Source: Monosporascus cannonballus
Taxonomy: Eukaryota > Ascomycota > Sordariomycetes > Xylariales
Reading direction: 5' to 3'
Assembly: GCA_004154925.1 (NCBI GenBank)
Contig: QJNS01000038.1
Coordinates: forward strand, 342,229 to 406,228
Length of the DNA stretch: 64,000 nt
Numbering within the stretch: position 1 is the stretch's first letter; each line of letters begins with the position of its first letter. Positions 1-13,499 of the stretch are shown one piece after another. Made by a program: the position numbers and the translations under genes. The notes beneath the pieces are model-generated. The model searched no databases, had not been told where the DNA came from, and was given only the letters and a program-made list of their open reading frames with translations.

Positions 1-3000
1 TTAATTTTGTATTATTTAATATTTTTATAAATAATATAATATTTATATTATAATTTTAATATTAATATAATATTTATATTATAATTTTAATATTAATATA
101 ATTTTATTATTTACGTAATTTTAATTAATTAATTTTAGAAATATTTTATATATTATTATAATTATTAAATTATTATATTAACGTAATTTATTTATTTTCG
201 GTTATAAATTATAAATAAAAAATAATATTTTATAATATGATACGTAATATAATTATTAATAAAATTAATATAAATAATTTTAATTAATTATATTTTATTT
301 AAATATTTTGTTTTTTATCAAAGTATATAAAAATATTATATTTCTTTTAACTAAATATAATACATAATTTCAGATTAATTTATATATTTTATTTATAAAT
401 AATTTATTAATTAATATTTTTAAATACTTTTTAAATTTTTTTTTGTTTTATTTCTTTTCCGGCGTTATTATACTTTATGTATTAATAATAATTTTTATAT
501 TTTCGGACTTTAAAAGTTTATTTATTTTAAGCGTAATATTTATATTTAAATTCTTTTTTGGAAATTTTGATTTAGATTATATAATAATATTAAATATTTA
601 AAAACTACGTATAAATATTTTTCGTTACGTTTTTATATATAATTTATATATTTATTACCTATATAATTTCGTAAATTATATTATTTATAAAATAATTATA
701 TAATAAATATTTTTAATTAAATAGCCTGGTTTATAAAGTTATAAACCTTTTTTTATATTATTTATATAATATTCAGTTTATATTCTTTTTTTATTAAATT
801 GTAAAAACCATAATTAATTAAAATTTTATAATTAATTTAATAATTTAATAACTTATAAGGCTGGTATAATCCGTTATAACGTAAACTTTATTTTGCTGAT
901 TATTATTACGGAAAATATTCCGAATTATATTATTAATATTTAATATTTATATAAATATTATATTTTTCCGTAATAGAAAATTTATTCGTAATATAAACTT
1001 TAATAATTATAGATTTTTTTAATTAATATATATTCGTATTAATGTTAAAACATAAAATATGTTTTTTTAATTTTTCGTTATATTAATATAATTTTATAAT
1101 ATATATCTAATATTTGGAACAGGTTATGTATAATATATATTTTTATAAATAATATTTTGTATTTTAAAATAATTAAGTATTATTTAATTAATACGAACAT
1201 ATTTTAATCGGAATTATATTATCGGTTTCGCTTTATTGCAAATTATTTTAATATTAATTCCGGTTATTTTTTGGTTAAGGATTTTATTACTTATTTTTAA
1301 GGTTAGTTTTTGGAGGTAAATTATTTTTGTTTTAATATTTATTCCGGTTATTTTTTGGTCTAAGATTTTATTATCCGTCTTTAAAATTATTTCTTAAGGG
1401 TAAATTATTTTTCGAAAATATTATTAATAAATTTAATTTTTTTAATTAGGTAAATAAAATTTTTTAAGTTTACTCGAAATATATTATTAGGAATTATAAC
1501 GCAAATTATTTTTATTATATTAATAAAAAGTTTATTTACTTTTTATAATATTATAAAATATATAAAAATATATATTATAATATGGATTTCGAGAATTAAA
1601 TAAGAAGAAAATTAATAAATAATTATTATATTATAAATAATATAATTTTATATATTAATATATAATAAATATTTAAAATTATAAAAATATAATTAAATAT
1701 ATAATATTAATTATATATTTAATAATTATAATAATTATATTTAATATATATTTAATCGAAATAATTATATAAATTATATAAAGGAATTTATAAAAAAATA
1801 TAAATTTTATATAATTTATATATAGTTTTTAAATTCTTTCCTTATATATTGTTATTTGTTATAAAAAATAATATTAATTTTTTATTTATGTTCAATAATT
1901 TATATATTTATAATTATATAATCTTAAAGTTTATATATTTTTTAATTTTAATTATATATATTATTTTAAAATATTTTTATAATTTAGTAATTATTTGTAA
2001 ATTTTATATATATATTATCAATCCTTATATATTTCTTATTTATATTAATAATATATTCGGTAATTATTTAATATATTTTATATTTTATATTTATATTTCT
2101 AGTTTTAAATTAGGCCGAATTTATATCGGTAAACTTATTATATTATTAAATTTTCTAATTATAAACATTTATTTATATATTTAATATTCTCTAGTTATTA
2201 TAATAGTATTGTTACATTTTAATAAAATAAAGTATGGTAATCGTATTTGGAAAATATATAATAATTTAATAAAATATTAAAGCATATATAAATGTTTGAA
2301 TAATAATAAATTAATTTTTAATATAAATTATATTAATTACGGCGCCATTTTTCGTATCTTATTTTTTTATATATATTATTTTTTTAAATTTTGTCTCAAT
2401 TTTCAAAATAAATCTTTCTTAAATTAAATAATTATTTGACAAAATTTTAATATTATAAGGTTTTCATAAGGTAAATTTTATTATTATATATTAAAAAATA
2501 TAAAATTTTTATTATTATATATATATTTATACATATTTTTTCATAATAATTTTAAAATAATATTCAAATAAATATTCCGGGATTTCGATTATATATATAT
2601 AATTTATAAAAGATTAATAAAAATATATTTATATATTTTAATAATTTTTAAATTTTGATTTTATTAAACCGTAAAAAAGTTATTAAATAATATATAATAT
2701 TATTCGTTTTATTTTTTTATTGAAATATAAGAATAAGATTATTAATACGAATAATATAAATTATTAAATAATAAATTTTTAAAATCGTAAAATAAATATT
2801 TTCCATATTATAAATTTAATTAACGCATGTTTTTTTAAAAAAAACCGTATAATTTAAGCCGTTAATAGTTTTTAGGAATTTTTAATTTATAATAATTTAT
2901 ATAATATAAATTATATTAAATATATGCTAATTTTATAATCCCGATTTAAAAAAAATATAAAACGATAATATATTTTATAATATACATTATATAAATGTTA

Positions 3001-6000
3001 TTTTTATAATATTAAACGAAAAAAAATCCGTAATTTTACTTAATTAACTGCCGAATAAATAACTTTATATAAAAATTAAATTTCTAAATACCGCTGTATA
3101 TTCGATATTAATATTAAGGACTTTAATAATTACCCGGAATATCCGATTATTATTATATTTATGTAAAGTTTTAATATAAAAAAATTGCTAAAATTAACTA
3201 GAAAAAAAATAAAAGAATTTTTAGAACTAACCGGAGACCTAATTACGCCGACAAAGAGAAAATACGGTAAAGGGAAAAATGTTAAATTCGGCCGTCAACT
3301 TTTATTAAAAAAATTAAAAACTTTTAATTCGAAAAAAAAAATTACCAAAAATTTTAACAAAATAATAATAAGGTATATAAACGGTTTCGAAAAATATTAA
3401 TTAAGATCGTACGCCGACAAATATTAATCTTAATTATAGAAAAACAAAGTTATAAAACGTAATTAATAAAAATTTATTATAAATCCGGAATTTTAAATAT
3501 TTCGAATTAATATTTAAAAAGAAATAAACGCCGGAATAATTATATTAATAATGAGAAAATAATTTTTCTAATATTAGCAAAAATTTATTTATATTATTTA
3601 TTTACTTATATAATTAATTATATATCCTAATTATTTAATTTAAATTAAAATATTTTAAAAATTAATATAATAAATTCGAAAAAAAAACGTAAAATAAAAT
3701 TTAAAAACTTTTAACTCGGTATTATAAATTAAAGGTTAAAAATAAAAGAATAATTTATTAATAACCGTAATAAATTATAATTTAAATTAGATAATATAAA
3801 ATTCCGGTGCTTCTTTTAATTAAAAAATTTATTATATATTTATTACGGCATATAATTAATTTAAATTAAAATAAATTAATATTTTATATAAACTTTAAGT
3901 AATCAAAAATTAATAAAAATAACAAATTTAATAAATAAATAATATATTAATAATTTTAATTAATATTATATAAATATCTATAATTATTACGTTTTATAAC
4001 CGTAATATTACGCCAAAACCGAACGCATTTTGTATTATCGGCCTTAATTAAAATTAACAGAATTTTATTTTTCACTTTTTAACCTAATATTATCATTATC
4101 TTTTAATTTATTATTAATATTATTATCTAATAAATACTATTTATTTATAACGCGTAATTTTTAATTTTAATAAAAATTATTATTTTAATTTTTTTTCCGA
4201 TATATTATTTATAAGGTTAAATTATAAATTATTATGTTTTGGCGACGCCGGCGATTCCGATAATAATATAAAAATAAACGAATTATGCAAATATAAGTAT
4301 AATAACGAAAACGGGTCTGGAAAGTTAAAAATATTTACGAATAATAAGTTTTATACCGATATTATCAATAAAAAAACGAAATAAACTTTTATTTAAAATT
4401 TTTTAATATATCGCGAATTATGTATATAAATATATATATTATTATAATTAAAGTTATAATTCTAAATCGCAAAAGCGTATAAATTATATGTCGGTTTAAT
4501 ATTTAAATTATTAAAAGTATTATTAAACCGTGAATTATTAATTTAAACGAAATAACCGTATATAATATATTTTAATTATGATAGAACGTAATTTAAAACG
4601 GTTTTAAAAAATTTTCCGATATTTGTCAAATTTATAATATAATAATAATCCGTAATTTATATGAATCGGTTTGTAGCATAAAAATATAACGCCGTTACTT
4701 TTAATTAAACGAATTCCGTTATTTACAAAAGATTATTTTTGTTTTTTATAAATTCAAAAATATAATTCTTTTATATATTATATATAACGCAAAAAACAAA
4801 CGGTTTTTTAAAATATCTTAATATTATTATTTATCGAAACCGAGAACGGCCTTAATTAATTCGATTATACTTTAAACTAAATTTAAACTTTTAATTTCGT
4901 TTAATTTATTCGGAAATTTATTAAATAAAAATTATTTAAATTTAATAAAAATAAATATTTATTTTGCCCTTTTATTATTAAACAAAATCGACCGCGTAAA
5001 AGAGTAATTCGTTCGTCCGTTATTTATATTAGAACTTTATTATTTTCTAAATTGCCGCTTTTATCGAACTAGTTTTTAATTATTTTTATACAAATATTTT
5101 TAAATTTAAAAATTCGGATATATAAAAAAAATTAAATATATATATATTATAATAAAATCCAGCCGAAATTAAGTTATTACGGTCCTTTTTTAATATAATA
5201 ATTTCGTTTTTTTAAATATGCCAAAATCGCTTTATATATATATTTACCGTTAAATAACGCGTATTATTAAAGTTTTATTTTTATCCGGTACCGCAAATTA
5301 ACATTATTTTATTTCGGAAATTTACGGATAATATTTTGGCCGGCCGAAAATTAAAATGAAAATTTAATAATTATTTTATTTTAATTAAAATTATTTATAA
5401 TAAATTACGTATTATATTTTTTATTATTTAAGTTTATTACGTTGCTTTTTATTACGACCTTTATATTCTTATAAATAATACGGTTTTTGGCTTATCGGGC
5501 CTAAATTATTTTCATTATTTTAACTTTTTTTAAAATAAATAATTTAATTTTATATTTATCAAACGCTTAATAAAGTACAAATAATAAAACTTATTTATAA
5601 CTAATTATATTTAATTGCTTATAATTACGAATCGTTCTATTAAATTATTATTATAAATTCTTAATCGAAAGATTTTGCAATATATTTTATTATATTATTT
5701 AATTAATATCTGGAATATTTATACTTAATTTAAAAACGATAATAAATAGAACGATACGAATAAAAATATCGGATTATTTTAAGTTATTATATATATAAAC
5801 TTAATTTCCGTAAAATATTTCGAAATTATAAAATTTAATAATTTTTTTAATAACTTTTAATAAATACCTTTGGTTTATTATGGTTTTAATTAGGTAATTA
5901 CGGATAGTTATGATTTTCGCCTTATTATTAATATAAATAATAATTTTAATAATAAAATACAAATTATTAAATCAAATTAAAAAATATTATTTCATAATCC

Positions 6001-7390
6001 AAATATATTAATTATTAAAAAATTCAAATATTCTTAATTCTAATATTAACTTTTAAATATAAAGAATATAATAATATCGATTTCGGAACGATTAATATTA
6101 AACTGCCGGATTTTTGCCTTATAACCATATTTAATTAAGCCGTTAATTTAACGAAAACCGTTATATTTTATAATATTTTTATAATATTATTAATAATTAT
6201 TATATACGTAAATTAATATATATAAATAGGGATATTATAACATAAATTATAAATATTAATATATTTAAACCGCAAATTTCTTTATTTTAATAATAAATAT
6301 ATTTCGTCGATAATAACCAGTTTATATTATCGTTCCAAAATAAAATTTAATATAACAATTTGGAATTAATCGTTTAATATTTATTTAAAACTAAAAATAA
6401 TATAATTATATTATCCGGTAATTATACGGTCGAATATTTTTAAATTAAGCTTTTTCGTATTTGCAAATATTAAAATATAAGTAAAATATAAAATTATTAA
6501 TATAAAAACTCGTTATTTTTTGGCTAATTTAATTAATAATATAATTTAAATAATAATTAAGTAAGTTATTAACGAAAAAATTTAAATAATTTAAAAATTT
6601 TAAAACTTATTATAATAACGAAAAAAATATTAAATTTTCCGAAAACCAAATTATGTATTATATTAATTTATTTTTTCCGTAAAATACGGTTTTACTTATT
6701 AAATATAATGCTTAATATAAGGCGAAAAAACCGACGACGCAAAACTTTTATAAGGTTATCGGCCGTATATATAATATTAGCATATAAGTTAATTACGTTT
6801 ATATCGGCAAAAAACCGATAGAAATATCGGATAAAAATAAACGTTTTATGTTCAAAAATTAAATATTTACAAGTTTAAGGTATTTAACTTAAAATTTCGA
6901 ATATATTACTCGTATTTAGTTAATTAAGATAAAAAATATTTCAAAATTTATTACAGATAATTTTCAACTTTATATATTATTATTTTAACTTATAAAATTA
7001 TATTATTGTTATATTAACTTAAAAAGGGTAAAAGGTTATAATATATATTAATTAAGATTTTAAATTATTTTTTATTATAATAATTTTTATTTCGTATGAA
7101 TTAAAATTTTTATTATATTAAAAAATAAAGATTTTAATTCTGTATTAAATTATATTAATTAAAGTATTAGGAATTTCGTAATTAATATATATTATTAAAG
7201 TTAATATTAATAATTTTTGCGAATTTATATAGCAACGTACCAAACGGAACGAAAATATTACAATTTGCTATTTGCCCTTATTTTAAAGGTTTTATTATTT
7301 TTGTGGGTATTATTCTTAAAGGAGTTTAACTGATATATTGAACCCCTGACAGATACTTCTTGATCAAAAGCTATAGCTGTGGCTACGGCT
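1..7390. repeat. Unidentified RIP-degraded repeat DNA
   Basis: No LTR pair, reverse transcriptase or transposase motif could be read here. A few stretches stay open in one frame and may be relic coding, for example 3185-3400 on the plus strand, a Lys-rich 71-residue frame, and about 4230-4380 plus, but neither resembles a family I recognise. A direct repeat of roughly 90 bp occurs twice around 1255-1420. The Ile/Phe/Tyr-rich open frames elsewhere are what AT-rich DNA gives by chance. Confidence 0.7.
1255..1420. repeat. Two-copy direct repeat, ~90 bp
   Basis: Two adjacent blocks share the order 'ATTCCGGTTATTTTTTGG', then 'AGGATTTTATTA/AAGATTTTATTA', then 'GGTAAATTATTTTT'. They differ by RIP-type transitions and small indels. 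Possibly a tandem repeat of a decayed LTR or untranslated region. Confidence 0.5.
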
Positions 7391-7391
7391 G

Positions 7392-7445
7392 CTGCGCCGC
7401 AGGCGCAGCCACAACCTCCAAAATGGGGTCCTGATCACGATGAGG
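7392..7445 (-). repeat. GC-rich island; copy 1 of a dispersed coding-like repeat
   Basis: A short block that escaped the surrounding AT drift. On the minus strand it reads a peptide close to PHRDQDPILEVVAAPA. Two other copies lie in the GC-normal half at about 35436-35500 and 36545-36600, both plus strand. The block also contains a GC-rich inverted repeat around GGCTGCGCC. It is probably a remnant of a transposon-encoded frame; the parent element is not identifiable here. Confidence 0.6.
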
Positions 7446-7885
7446 CAAATTAGAAGTTAATCGATAAATTCGAAAAGGTTCGTATTGCGGATATCTAATA
7501 TAAACGTTTCGACGTAATTACGATTGGTCGTCGATTCGATATCTTTCGTAAGACCTAATTCGCTCTTAATACGGTTATTATTAAAAAATATCGTTTTTTT
7601 TAATATATCGAAAATTAATTTCTAATCGTTTATTATAATTACAAAAATTTAATTTTAACGTCATTTTATATGTTTGTAAATTTGAGTTCTTTTTATAAAT
7701 ATTATAATTTTCTTTATTATTTCGCAATTAATTTCTAATTAGGCGCAATTTTAAGCTATTTTTATAAATAAGGCGATTTTCGAAAACCGTTATACTGGTA
7801 TATTTCCCGCTTAAAAACATTTTCCGCCCGTTTTTTTAACGCTTTAATAAAACTTTAATATTTATTAATAACTATAATTAGACAA
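7446..7885. repeat. Repeat 'D', copy 1
   Basis: Collinear with 16910-17355 over about 440 bp. The shared landmark is an 'AATTCGAAAA' start, then 'CGACGTAATTNCGAT', then 'TTATTAATAAC'. Differences are mostly transitions. The family is unknown. Element A is inserted just beyond it, so the D repeat is older than A. Confidence 0.6.
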
Positions 7886-8213
7886 CGGTTTTATTCGGCA
7901 AAATTATTACTAAACCAAAGTACGTTAAGCGCTTTAAAGATAATGCTCTGTTTTCAATTAGTGACAAATTGCATTCCGGTTACCTAAGCCTTATTTTTTG
8001 TAAGAAATAAAACGTTTTTAAGTTTTTTCCGGGTTTTACGACTAAAAAATTTAATAAACGTACCCGCCTTTTGCCGTTATATGTTTTTCGATTACTTTCC
8101 GATATTCCTATATTAAATTTTCTTAATCCGCCTATCAAGAGCTGATTAACGCAAGGCTTAATAATTAAACGCGAAATTTTGTTTTCGAAATAAAGGTTCG
8201 ATTTCTTTTGCGT

Positions 8214-8218
8214 CGTTT
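8214..8218. repeat. Target site duplication CGTTT, left copy (element A)
   Basis: CGTTT immediately precedes the left LTR and recurs at 15309-15313 immediately after the right LTR, the 5-bp duplication expected of a Ty3/gypsy integrase. Confidence 0.8.
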
Positions 8219-8640
8219 TGTGACGGCTAGGGGGTTTAACCAACTATTAAACATTAGTCGTACGGGTTTATGTTGGCGGGAATATCGTAGAAATCTGAGC
8301 AATGGATATAGTAACGTATTACGTTTCGTAATATTAAGGGTGCCTTAGGTAACAATGTTATATTGCAAGCTGAAGTTATTTAAACTATGGAAATAATAAA
8401 CGTATATATTTTTTTATAAATCCGTTAAACTTTTTGGATTATTCCGGATTTATACCGGATAATTGCATAGATCTCGTTAGATCCTTTAGATTATTCCCGA
8501 TTTATACCGGATAGCTGTATAAATCTCGTTAAATTCCTTAAATTATTCCGGATTTATGTTACGTAATTTTGACTTATTTGGGTTTTGTTTCGGTTATTAA
8601 ATAATCGTTTCCGAAACCTTTTTTTGGTCGGGTTATAATA
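8219..8640 (-). repeat. 3' LTR of element A (422 bp)
   Basis: Minus-strand ends are TG...CA after allowing for RIP (plus strand starts TGTGACGG and ends TTATAATA). It aligns base for base in length with 14887-15308 at an offset of 6668. It contains a tandem array of period 52 bp starting at 8424, 8476 and 8528 (about 2.6 copies). Confidence 0.9.
8424..8557 (-). repeat. 52-bp tandem repeat in LTR U3 (left)
   Basis: Units begin GTTAAA/GTTAGA and carry CCGGATTTATACCGGATA and GCATAGATCTCG. The same array is at 15092-15225 in the other LTR. It lies about 85-220 bp inside the LTR 5' end, the usual place of retrotransposon enhancer repeats. Confidence 0.85.
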
Positions 8641-8657
8641 CGATTTTCTTTTTTCCC
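8641..8657 (-). other. Polypurine tract, element A
   Basis: The plus strand is a pyrimidine run (CGATTTTCTTTTTTCCC), so the minus strand is a purine tract ending exactly at the 3' LTR. This is the plus-strand priming site of reverse transcription and supports both the boundary and the orientation. Confidence 0.75.
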
Positions 8658-8707
8658 AAATTTTGCCTTTAAGATTTTTTTGATAAATTCTTTTTTTATT
8701 TCTTATT

Positions 8708-9058
8708 ATGTTCGCTCGAAGTATTAAAAATTACAAACGTATTAATTTAAAAAAACGCGAATATTTAGTTTTTTTTGTATTTAATTTTGGTTTTGAAGTC
8801 ATGTTTTATACGTTTTCTTTTCGTGCTGGTAATCTTTATACTATGTCGGATAATATAACGCGTTATTAATTATATATTTTAAAAAAACGTTCTTACGATA
8901 ATTTTGATATTTTTTTTTCCTTAAATAATATTAATAAGGAAATAAAGCGTTTACGATTAAAAAATGTTTTATTTATTAATTTCTTTATAATATTCGTTAA
9001 AAGTTATTAACCGTATTTTATCACTTAAACGAAATATTATTTTATTTGGAGCATTTTC
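8708..9058 (+). pseudogene. Plus-strand (antisense) accessory ORF relic in element A
   Basis: From the ATG at 8708 one frame runs about 117 codons. It is interrupted only by TAA codons, each explained by CAA-to-TAA RIP. Residues include runs such as FARSIKNYKRINLKKREY, then TMSDNITRY, then NINKEIKRLRLKN. The spacing (former Cys-rich stretch, then a Lys/Arg/Leu-rich helix) is suggestive of a small zinc-binding plus coiled-coil protein, but Cys codons TGC/TGT would themselves be RIP targets, so this is inference. It lies between the polypurine tract and the chromodomain, opposite to pol. The homologous segment is missing from truncated element B. No family assigned. Confidence 0.5.
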
Positions 9059-12000
9059 GTATTTAATAGGATTTTTTTCGCAAAAAAGATATGGAAATAA
9101 TTAATCGAAGCCTTTAATTATTAAATAAAATAAAATAAAAATAAAAAAGGCGGATTGTTTAAAGGTTAAACATAAACGTTTAAAAATCGAACTTCGTATT
9201 ACATTTTTTAAATAATTTTATTTTTCTGATTTTATTATGAATGTAAATTAAGATGTAATTATTTTCGGTTATTTCGCCGTTATTAGTAAAAATTCTTTAA
9301 CAGGTATGAAGCATTAATAACGTTTTTAATAGGTTCCTAAGTATTTTCGGAATCCGGGTATCTTTTTTATTTTATTAGATATTAGGTAAATCCGTTTTAT
9401 TGTCGTATAGCGAAGATTTTTTTTATTTCGTACGTTTATTTATCTTTTCTTTTTACGTTATTTTATACGGTATATACTTTGATTATATCCGTTATTAATT
9501 CGAATATGAAAACATAAAAAATTGGATAAAATTTAATTTTTAATAGAAATTTTAATTAATAATTATTTTTCGAGATTTGTTTAATAATTTTGCATGGACC
9601 GATGTATTTGAAATCGTATTTTTTATTAGGTCGCTTTGTTAAAATGTTTTTTATAATAAAAAAAATATTTCCCCTTTTTCGAAAGCTATTTTTTTTCACT
9701 TATTCCGGGTATAATATTTGCTTATTTAATTTCGGACGAATTTTAATTTTGTTTCTATTTCTTAATACAGCTATCGTAATTATTTTGATATAAAAACTGT
9801 TTTAATATTAATTAAACAGTCGTTACGTATGTTTTTATAAACTTTTAAAATAAACTTAAAGTTTACGTTTGCTAATATTATTTTAATGTTTTCGTAATAA
9901 TTGGTATTATAAGTTAATTAAGTAATCGGTAAATTTTTAATTTAGTTATTTTGTTTGTAATTAATGTAATATTGTAAGTAAAGCTTTAAAATTTAATTCG
10001 TTTATTTTGTTTATTTATTTATTTAAAATTTAAATACGTTAGATAATTTGTGATTTAGGCCGATTTATATTATTAAATTGTGCTAAAAATTTGGTGAAAA
10101 TATTAATCCTTTAATTAAAATAAAATATATGAATAATTTATATATATTAAAAATATATTCGAAAAAATTTGTATTATATATTTAATGGTTATTTTTTTAT
10201 AATATAGTAAAGAATAGAAACGTTTCGTAAATCGATTAACGATTACAAAAATTCTATTATAATGTATTTTTATAACTAGATTTTCGAATATAATAGGTTT
10301 GGTAATAAAATAGAATATAATCAAATATTATAATTACTTTAAAATTAATAATAACTGTAATTTTTCGTATGGCTTATGTTTTCGAATTTTTGTTTTAATT
10401 CAAATATCGTATTACCGTATAATTTTTTATACCGTTAATTTTATTTTAGGAAAAGAATAAATACGTCGAAATCGTTTTAAGGTTTTGTAAATCTTTTGAT
10501 ATCCGTAAAATTGATATTTATGTATTTTTCGTATTAGAATTTTTTGGTATTTTTTTAGAATTTATATTTTGTCCGTTCTTTGATTTATTAGGAAATTATC
10601 GTTATATTATTAAATTTTTTAATGCATATCGAAAAGTACCGCCCGAATTATCGTAATTTATTGTAAGCGTAAATATCTTTTTATAGTAATATCGAAAATT
10701 GTATAATCAATTTTAATTAATTTCTTTTCGAGGTTTAATTATTTGCTTAAAATATCGACTTTATTATTTTTTGACTTTTTTCTATAAATAATAATAAAAT
10801 TAAATTTCGTTAATTCCTTTATATAACAAAGTTATCGTTTTATAGGTTTTCTGCTCGTAATAAATTAGCTAAGACTTTGATAATCCGCATAAACCTTAAC
10901 CTAATATAAATTTCCTTTTAGAAAATACTTAAACTTTCGAAATGCTATAATAATAGCTATAAAACTTTTATTTGAAATATTGTAATTAAATTTAATTCCT
11001 TTTAATTTATAGAAAAAGAAAATAATAAGGTATAATTTATTTTAATTCTTTCGTTATCCAATTATTACATTTAACGTATAATCAGAAATATCGGTTTTTA
11101 ATTTAAGGAAGCAATTTAAATTGTATATAATTAATATTCGTTCGATAATAATTATATTTTTATTATCTTAAAATATTTTTTCCTTATTTGGTATTTATTT
11201 TAACTTTTTTGCTTTTTTTATAAGGTTCGTTCAAAGTATAATTAATTTCTTAAAATTTCGAATAAATTTTCTATAATAATTAACGAATCCTAGAAATATT
11301 TGTATTTTCTTAACCGTAATTAACGTTAGTTATTTTATAATTGTAGCGATTTTCTTAAAGTTTATTTTAATTTTTCCTGGGGTAATAATATATTCTAAAT
11401 ATTTTATTTCTTATTTATGGAATTAATTTTTTTACGTTAACAAATAACCTTATATTTTATAAAGTTTAAAAACTCTTATAAATGTATTTTATGTATGCTT
11501 TTTTTATTTTTAACAAAATAAAAATATTGTCGAAATAATAAACGACGAAAGGATCGAGATATTTTCGTAAAATATAATTAATTATTCGTTAAAACGTTAC
11601 TCGTATATTCGTAAATCCTATTGCTATAATGAAATATTTAAATAATCTATATTTTATTTTGAAAACTCTTTTTTATTTGTATTTTTTTTTAATCCTAATA
11701 AGATTATATCCATTTTTGAGATCGAATATTATAAATTATTTAGTTTCGTAAAACCGGTTTTTTATTTCCGTAATTAGGGGTAATAATATTTAATTTTTAA
11801 CAATAATATTTTTTAATTATCGATAATCAATTATACATCGTAATTGTTTTGTTTTTCTATAATACGAAAAATATTAGGTATTTTGCTAGTAATTTCGAAA
11901 ATCGAATTTATTTTTTATAACCGATTTTCCAGGTATTTTCTGAAAATGCGTAATTCGTTTTTGTTAAAGTTATAAATAAGGTAAAATTTCGTTAAAAACT

Positions 12001-12282
12001 TTTTTTAAAAATATTTCATAATTTTATTCGTTATATTCCGGTTACTTCGTATCGAGCTCCTTTTTGAAATATTGCTTATATTTATAATGTTATAATAACA
12101 TATTAATTAAATTTTTTAATTTTTGAAATTACTGTTTTAAATCATTATTTAAGTGCTTTAGTTTTGTTTTAATAATAATAACGATACGTCGTATTCTTTT
12201 TTAATGCCTTTTTTTTTCTTATATTTTATCCTTTTAGGTAATAAGGTTTCGATTGTATTTTTATATTTACATTCGTCGCCAT

Positions 12283-12287
12283 TATCG
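12283..12287. repeat. Target duplication TATCG, left copy (solo-LTR-like insert)
   Basis: TATCG occurs here and at 12408-12412 directly flanking the 120-bp insert. The homologous uninterrupted site in element B (about 26965-26980) has one copy. Confidence 0.8.
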
Positions 12288-12407
12288 TGTGAGATAACGA
12301 AGGTGCGACGCTAGCCACAATACCAAAAGGTCAGCAATTCCAAACCCCCAATTAGGGTTTGGGCACCTTAATCCACCTTATAAGGACTAGCTGTGCATAT
12401 TATCACA
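12288..12407. mobile_element. 120-bp solo-LTR-like insertion inside element A
   Basis: The sequence starts TGTGAGATAAC and ends TTATCACA, so it has TG...CA termini with a short inverted repeat. It is flanked by a 5-bp duplication, TATCG. It contains a TATAA-like CCTTATAAGG and is far richer in G+C than its surroundings. Element B lacks it at the aligned position, which proves insertion. It looks like a solo LTR or a very small non-autonomous LTR-type element that arrived after the main RIP episode, or was too short for RIP to act on. Confidence 0.75.
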
Positions 12408-13499
12408 TATCGATTAAATATTAAGATTTTAATTTTTTTTATTTATTAATAAGGTATTAAACAAATTTTACTTAATTAATTCCGCCATTAATTAAATTTT
12501 CGTACTGGCGTATCTATAGTAATCATAAAATTATATCGTAATTCCTAAATAAAACGATATCGAAATTAATTGTTTAATATCGTTTTTAGATAAAAATCTC
12601 GAAATAATTAATTTTACGTATAAATTTTCCGATATCGTAAACAAATTCTTAATTTTCGATATTCGTTGTTATATAAGGTTTTAATTTGTATTTCTATAAT
12701 AATTTAAATTTATTAATTATATTTGGTACAATATAATTCCTATCTAAAGTTCCGTAATCCAGTATTACAGTATACTAATACGTTCCAATTCTTATATCCA
12801 AAATAATAAGGTTATTAACGGTTTTTATTATTGCGTTTAAAACCTTTTTTGAAAATTTTCTTTAATTCTTTTAAATTTCGTTATCCTGCGGCTTTTTTAT
12901 AAGTAATTTCTTTTTTAAGTTTTGTTCGAATTTATCGAGTTTTATCTGTATTTTTTTCGTTTAACGCGTTAAGCTGTTATATTTGTCGTTATTGCCGGCC
13001 TATTATTTTTTCAAATTATATTACATGTTTTTAATTGTGCTATAAGGTTTTTTTATATCGAATATATTATTTTTTTTATATTTGTAGCTGTATTTTATTA
13101 TGCCTCGTTTTGATTATCGTTCCAAAATTCTTTTATAAATTAATGTATTTTTAATTACTTTTTTTCGTAAAGGTTTATAATAAATGCTAATTAAAAATAA
13201 AAATTTATAATAACTTTTTCGTAATATTGTTTTATTATTTACTGGATTAACTTTTTTCTGTTTAATAATTATACTATTAATAATAACAAAAAAGGTCTTT
13301 TTGCAGATATTATCTTTTTTTCGGGCCAGCTTTTTATTTCGGCCAGTTATTAAATATTTTCTGGAGTTATAAATCGAAAATATTAATATTATTACTTATT
13401 TGTTTTATTATTTCCGGTACGGTATAAAAAATCGAATCCTTTATAATATATGTAAGTAATCTGTCTATAAATATATTATTTTAATTTTTCGTAATTAGA

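Larger units (their letters stand above)
9330..13300 (-). pseudogene. Element A pol relic (RT-IN-chromodomain)
   Basis: Minus-strand remains of a polyprotein. The reverse transcriptase catalytic box reads VVYYFDNIFIL at about 11497-11551, a mutated form of the family Y-x-DD motif. The integrase core is at 10115-10324 with FVIVNRFTKRFYSLLYYKK. The integrase C-terminal tail at about 9580-9700 reads KNILTKRPNKKYDFKYIGP. A chromodomain ends KRYPDSENT-stop-EP near 9331-9366, where the conserved Trp is TAG. In life this protein copies RNA to DNA, integrates it, and uses the chromodomain to target marked chromatin. Many stops; not expressed as protein. Confidence 0.88.

Noticed and set aside
1849..2184. 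111-codon Ile/Tyr/Phe-rich frame
   Set aside because: Composition is that of random AT-rich DNA; no motif or ATG context.
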